From Euperipatoides rowelli (lineage: Eukaryota > Onychophora > Udeonychophora > Euonychophora > Peripatopsidae), in NCBI GenBank assembly GCA_003024985.2, contig PXIH01S0003350.1: a DNA stretch of 11,470 nucleotides. The stretch is one strand, 5' to 3'. Shown piece after piece: positions 8,573 to 11,470 of this stretch. The translations under genes and the position numbers were made by a program. The stretch's first letter is position 1. The number at the start of each line of letters is the position of its first letter. The notes beneath the pieces were generated by a model, which had not been told where the DNA came from, ran no database searches, and was given only the letters and a program-made list of their open reading frames with translations.

Positions 8573-8901
8573 GATAGTTAAATTATTATTAATCTATATC
8601 TAGTGCATGTCTCATTTTGTTATCAATTTTACTATAATGATTATTTTATTTTAATTTGTTTCTCTTGTTTGGTATATATAAATTATTAAAGCTAAATAGA
8701 GCTTTATATTTTAATCATTTTATGTAAACTTTATATGTATATTTTTGTAAAAAAGGGATGAGGAGGATATATTATCTTTTTTTGTTGTTCCCTTTTAATT
8801 ATCAATTTTATGTTCTTAATTTTTGGGTGTTTTGTTGTGTAGCTAATAAGCTAAACTGTATAAGATTAGGCTTAAACTTTTAATTAATAAAGATAAAGAT
8901 C
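8573..8901 (+). repeat. LINE 3' untranslated region and tail
   Basis: Noncoding sequence follows the last LINE stop. It ends TAAGATTAGGCTTAAACTTT, then TTAATTAATAAAGATAAAGAT. The AATAAA (8887-8892) and the two GATAAA-like units are the type of short repeat tail used in LINE insertion. The end at about 8901 is an estimate, based on where tail-like sequence stops. Confidence 0.55.
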
Positions 8902-10018
8902 AGAAAATACTATTTTTTTTAAAAAGTCATTTCATTTTATTGTATTTTTAGTCTTTATTTTTTAAAAACCACTAAATATATGTCTAGTAATATTGTACCA
9001 ATACAATTATAAAATAATTAAGGAGTCAATAATAACTAAGTTTAAAAAAAATAATGTAAAAAAATAAATAAAATAAAACCCCACTAAGCTAATAATAAAA
9101 TTACTATGAAGTCTAAATGACAATCTTAATTTACAGTATAGTGGTCTGTCTACATTCATGTTCTTATTAATCTTTATTTAAAGAATTGACCAGAATTTGC
9201 CAGTTTTAATTTGTAATCAGTAATTGTAAAAATAAATATTACCGTTAGGAATTTTATCTGTTCTGATATTTGCATAAGTTTGATCATTGGATAAAACATC
9301 ACAGTAACAAACTTATATTTACTGTAAACTTGTTTTGAAAAAATAAAATACAATGTGTATTTTTATTTTGGAAAATATTTATTTCCACCATAGAAAGTTT
9401 AAATGTAAACAGTATTTTAGTATTGTTTTTAAAATGTAAGCTGGAAAATTATTATTTTGAAGTAAATAAATTTCTAATATTTTATTTCTCTAGTTTCTTT
9501 TTTTTTTTTTTTTGAGGTAGTGATACCTTGAGTGATGTTGTAGTTTTGAATTCTTTTTAGTTTGAAAGTGACATAATTAAATAGCTAAACGAATAACGCC
9601 TTGCAGTTTACTCAAAACAATGTCCTAATGGACGATTTATAAATGGAAAAATATGATTTTGAAGTGAAACAGGCTTAGTTGCTAAAAATGAGAGTGCTTA
9701 AAGAATAGTTATTATATACTGTATATTTACAAGGGGCATAGTGCTGCGCTATGCTATAATGCTATGCAAGAAACACTACCTAATAACTTAGGTAATGTCA
9801 TGGTTCCCTGCTTGAAATTATTCCTCATATATATAAATGTGTTTCCTAAGTACATACTGTCTGCTAAAATACAAAAATATATTATCTTATTTCCATTGAT
9901 CAAATTTTTTTCTTAGTGACTTTATGCATTCATTAAATACACAATTTTTATCTTGCAAATACTATTTTATACTATCATTTAGTTGAAATAGTGCTTCATA
10001 ATAAACATCTCAAAATTA
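8902..10018. other. AT-rich noncoding DNA, no gene seen
   Basis: No supported gene on either strand. It contains a T run (about 9498-9513) and two close small palindromes: GCATAG at 9737-9742 with CTATGC at 9749-9754, and ACCTAA at 9778-9783 with TTAGGT at 9788-9793. Confidence 0.6.
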
Positions 10019-10021
10019 TTG

Positions 10022-10077
10022 TTTGTGTGTGTATATGTGTGGGTGTGTATATATATATATATATATACAGTATATAC
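10022..10077 (+). repeat. GT/AT compound microsatellite
   Basis: A GTGTGTGT-rich stretch with interruptions passes into an uninterrupted TATATA run (about 10047-10067) and then ACAGTATATAC. A short open frame through it is an artefact of the repeat. Confidence 0.9.
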
Positions 10078-10079
10078 AC

Positions 10080-10150
10080 CAGAGCTGTCAATGTTGACCG
10101 CAATCTACTGGTCGATCGTGTAATTTTTGGTCCATTGGCAAATGGCAATA
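10080..10150 (+). mobile_element. Possible transposon end remnant
   Basis: A GC-richer patch begins CAGAGCTGTCAATG and contains CTACTGGTCGATCG, a style of sequence seen at ends of old hAT-type elements. AGCTGTCAA (10083-10091) has a perfect inverted partner TTGACAGCT at 10681-10689, which would make an element of about 610 bp. No target duplication is visible and nine bases can match by chance, so this is tentative. Confidence 0.25.
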
Positions 10151-10481
10151 ATATATCCAAAATGAAATGTATGGTATTTTTGTGTTATAATAAGTTATGT
10201 AAATAAATTCTATGTAGGTATCTTTAGTTTTCTTATTAACAAATGTCAGTAGTAAAAAGTTATATATTTTTATATTAATTTTGTAACTTGTTCAGAACCC
10301 CAGAATTTTGAATTTAATATCTAAATGCATCTCTTTTACATCCTATAAAGCTATTGCTTTTTTGTGTTCTACTTTAGAGTGTGGTTGTTATTTGTGTCAA
10401 TTGCATTCTCAGGAGAAATTTTGGTGAAACTGCAGAATATTGCAGTAATGCATATATCTGATAGAGTAATCAAGCGCGGCT

Positions 10482-10594
10482 GGTTATTTGTAAAGATGTT
10501 AACAGGTTATATTTATGTATTATAGGTCTCTTAACAATTGCTTAGAGGTCTATAATAGGTATATCCTTCTAGCATCTGCTACAAATAACCTGTT
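10482..10594. repeat. Nested inverted repeats (foldback)
   Basis: Outer arms: GGTTATTTGTA at 10482-10492 with TACAAATAACC at 10580-10590, both perfect. An overlapping alternative pair is AACAGGTTA at 10501-10509 with TAACCTGTT at 10586-10594. Inner hairpin: 10518-10535 (TATTATAGGTCTCTTAAC) with 10540-10557, in register around a 4-base loop; 14 of 18 positions pair canonically and two more form G-T pairs. A 10-bp tandem repeat, GTTACACAAG/GTTACACAAC, follows at 10592-10611. Confidence 0.65.
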
Positions 10595-10611
10595 ACACAA
10601 GGTTACACAAC

Positions 10612-11067
10612 CCAACACACAATTCATCGGCAAAAAAATTATTCCATTTGATGGGTGTATTATGTTTGCAAGTATTAAAGTTGACAGCTACATTTTAAAT
10701 TACATACTGTAAGTAATGCCACTTTATGACGTATAGGAAACGGTTGTTTCTATAATAGGCGGACAAACTAATAAAAAAAAACATTTACTAAATCTTCTTT
10801 TGAGTGGTTAAATCATAGTGATTAAATTTATGAAAATATATAAAGTCAAGTGAAATTGAATTGGATCACATGAATACATTCAGATATTGTAACATCTGAT
10901 TGTAGTCAGATTGGTTTGTTTACAATATGTTTGTTGGAGATTGATGCAATAGTTTGGCATAAAATATAAAATGATTTTAAATCCTCAATTCTTTATATTC
11001 CTAGCCTTTAAAATCTAAACCCAGTAATCCTTAATTTTTTTTCAGTCCTAACCTTCATACAACACTG
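10612..11067. other. AT-rich noncoding DNA, no gene seen
   Basis: No protein-like frame and no transposon recognised, apart from the TTGACAGCT partner at 10681-10689 noted for the possible element starting at 10080. Confidence 0.55.
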
Positions 11068-11142
11068 AACCCTTATGATAATCAATAGGTGCAATAATTA
11101 ATTATAGCCCAACCCTAATGATGATAGGTGCAATAATTTAAT
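11068..11142 (+). repeat. Short tandem duplication, about 40 bp unit
   Basis: AACCC plus TAATGAT-like sequence and ATAGGTGCAATAATT occur twice. AACCC starts at 11068 and 11111; ATAGGTGCAATAATT starts at 11085 and 11124. The spacing changes from 43 to 39 because of a 4-base difference inside the unit. Confidence 0.75.
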
Positions 11143-11337
11143 GTTCAGTATATTTCACTGAAATGGAAATCCAGTATTCTAACAGTCACACATTAAATGA
11201 ATTTTATTTGACGAGTTTTTATTGCAGTAAGAGGTCACTAAGTAATGATTTTGACAATCTTTTTATTCTTGCATGTAGTTGAGTCTTATAATATTCATTT
11301 CTAGTCTTTAGACAAATATTCTATGTTGCCACCTTCC
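11143..11337. other. Noncoding DNA, nothing recognised
   Basis: No gene, repeat or transposon signal could be supported in this interval. Confidence 0.5.
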
Positions 11338-11376
11338 AGGACAGTAGTGTAATGGAAAGACTCTAGACCTAGAGAC
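11338..11376 (+). mobile_element. tRNA-like module, possibly a SINE fragment
   Basis: TAGTGTAATGG at 11345-11355 matches a tRNA D-arm/A box and is close to the D-arm of eukaryotic tRNA-Gln (TGGTGTAATGG). ACTCTAGACCTAGAG follows, resembling an anticodon arm with a CTCTAG/CTAGAG palindrome. No T-arm or B box follows before the A/T-rich link, so it is not a working tRNA. It is more likely a degenerate SINE head. Confidence 0.3.
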
Positions 11377-11403
11377 TATAATTAACAAAAATAAATTAAT
11401 AGC

Positions 11404-11470
11404 CAAGGGGCAGTGGCGCAGAGGGTTGAGCTGCATTGCTTCGTATTCTTGGTGAGAGCCAAGCTAGCAA
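11404..11470 (+). mobile_element. tRNA-derived SINE head, cut by window end
   Basis: GGGGCAGTGGCGCAGAGGG at 11407-11425 contains TGGCGCAGAGG, a good pol III A box preceded by a 7-base acceptor-like stem. GGTGAGAGCC about 35 bases on sits where the B box (GGTTCGANNCC) should be, but is degenerate. This part is much GC-richer than its surroundings. tRNA-related heads of this form are typical of SINEs mobilised by LINE enzymes. The body and tail lie beyond the window, and the loss of B-box consensus argues against an active tRNA gene. Confidence 0.6.

Larger units (their letters stand above)
7425..8901 (+). mobile_element. Decayed, 5'-truncated LINE of CR1/Jockey type
   Basis: The remains of one non-LTR retrotransposon run from the fingers part of its reverse transcriptase to its 3' tail. 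Recognisable segments appear in order but in changing frames: 7427-7495 (CNMHGFIKKTT, the conserved HGF block), 7503-7658, 7678-8010, 8006-8119, 8125-8157 and 8153-8572. Several stops interrupt it (for example TAA 7496, TGA 7659, TAA 8063). A noncoding 3' region of about 330 bases ends in AATTAATAAAGATAAAGAT near 8881-8900, like the simple-repeat tails of this LINE group. The endonuclease and ORF1 are absent, as expected for 5' truncation during target-primed insertion. The 5' boundary is not sharp and no target duplication was found. It cannot encode a working enzyme. Confidence 0.8.

Noticed and set aside
9513-9532. TGAGGTAGTGATACC, resembling the let-7 microRNA 5' end
   Set aside because: Only the first nine bases match let-7, and no precursor-sized hairpin surrounds it.
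9991-10206. 71-codon open frame
   Set aside because: Runs through the GT/AT microsatellite and the possible transposon end; no protein-like character.
10515-10712. 65-codon open frame
   Set aside because: Covers the foldback and tandem 10-mer; no recognisable family.
11345-11470. Functional tRNA genes
   Set aside because: The first module lacks a T-arm and B box, and the second has a degenerate B box and runs off the window, so both fit SINE remnants better.

Overview
The window looks like nuclear DNA from an animal, most likely an aquatic invertebrate; the species cannot be fixed from the sequence. The evidence is strong AT-richness, a metazoan-style acceptor and polyadenylation region, a decayed LINE reverse transcriptase, short non-autonomous DNA transposons and tRNA-like SINE heads. 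No long open frame, rRNA, complete tRNA or prokaryote-type operon is visible. One base is ambiguous (n at 6296).

Region by region: 1-1015 reads as intron. It ends in a textbook polypyrimidine tract plus AG, followed by a short terminal exon (1016-1070) that would encode the last 17 complete codons of an unidentified host protein. A 3' UTR with four TGTA motifs and AATAAA at 1161 follows. From about 1185 to 4380 I see only AT-rich noncoding DNA with homopolymer runs and one neat hairpin. A CpG-containing patch at 4380-4450, with a CRE-like site and an ATG followed by a splice-donor-like GTAAGAG, could be a promoter and first exon (speculative). It is followed by a TTTA microsatellite, a minisatellite of about 100 bp (2.7 copies), and a 158-bp imperfect foldback.

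The stretch 6026-8901 is a cluster of mobile-element remains: a 290-bp terminal-inverted-repeat element flanked by TTAA, a long hairpin, a roughly 535-bp hAT-like non-autonomous element flanked by CTAATAT, a possible minus-strand SINE fragment, and a dead LINE of the CR1/Jockey type. The LINE keeps recognisable RT motifs (HGF, FDSVD, TGIPQGS, FADD) and the usual C-terminal region, spread over at least six frame segments with internal stops, and ends in an AATAAAGATAAAGAT tail.

From 8902 to the end the DNA is mostly featureless and AT-rich. It has a GT/AT microsatellite, a possible transposon end with a foldback downstream, a small duplicated segment, and two adjacent tRNA-like modules. The second of these is a SINE head cut by the window edge.

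No genes here can be said to work together. The only plausible living gene part is the terminal exon at 1016-1070. The window is best read as the 3' end of a host gene followed by intergenic, or possibly intronic, DNA loaded with old transposons. I found no convincing new multi-gene system. The most distinctive items are the two small DNA transposons with recoverable target-site duplications and the long foldbacks.
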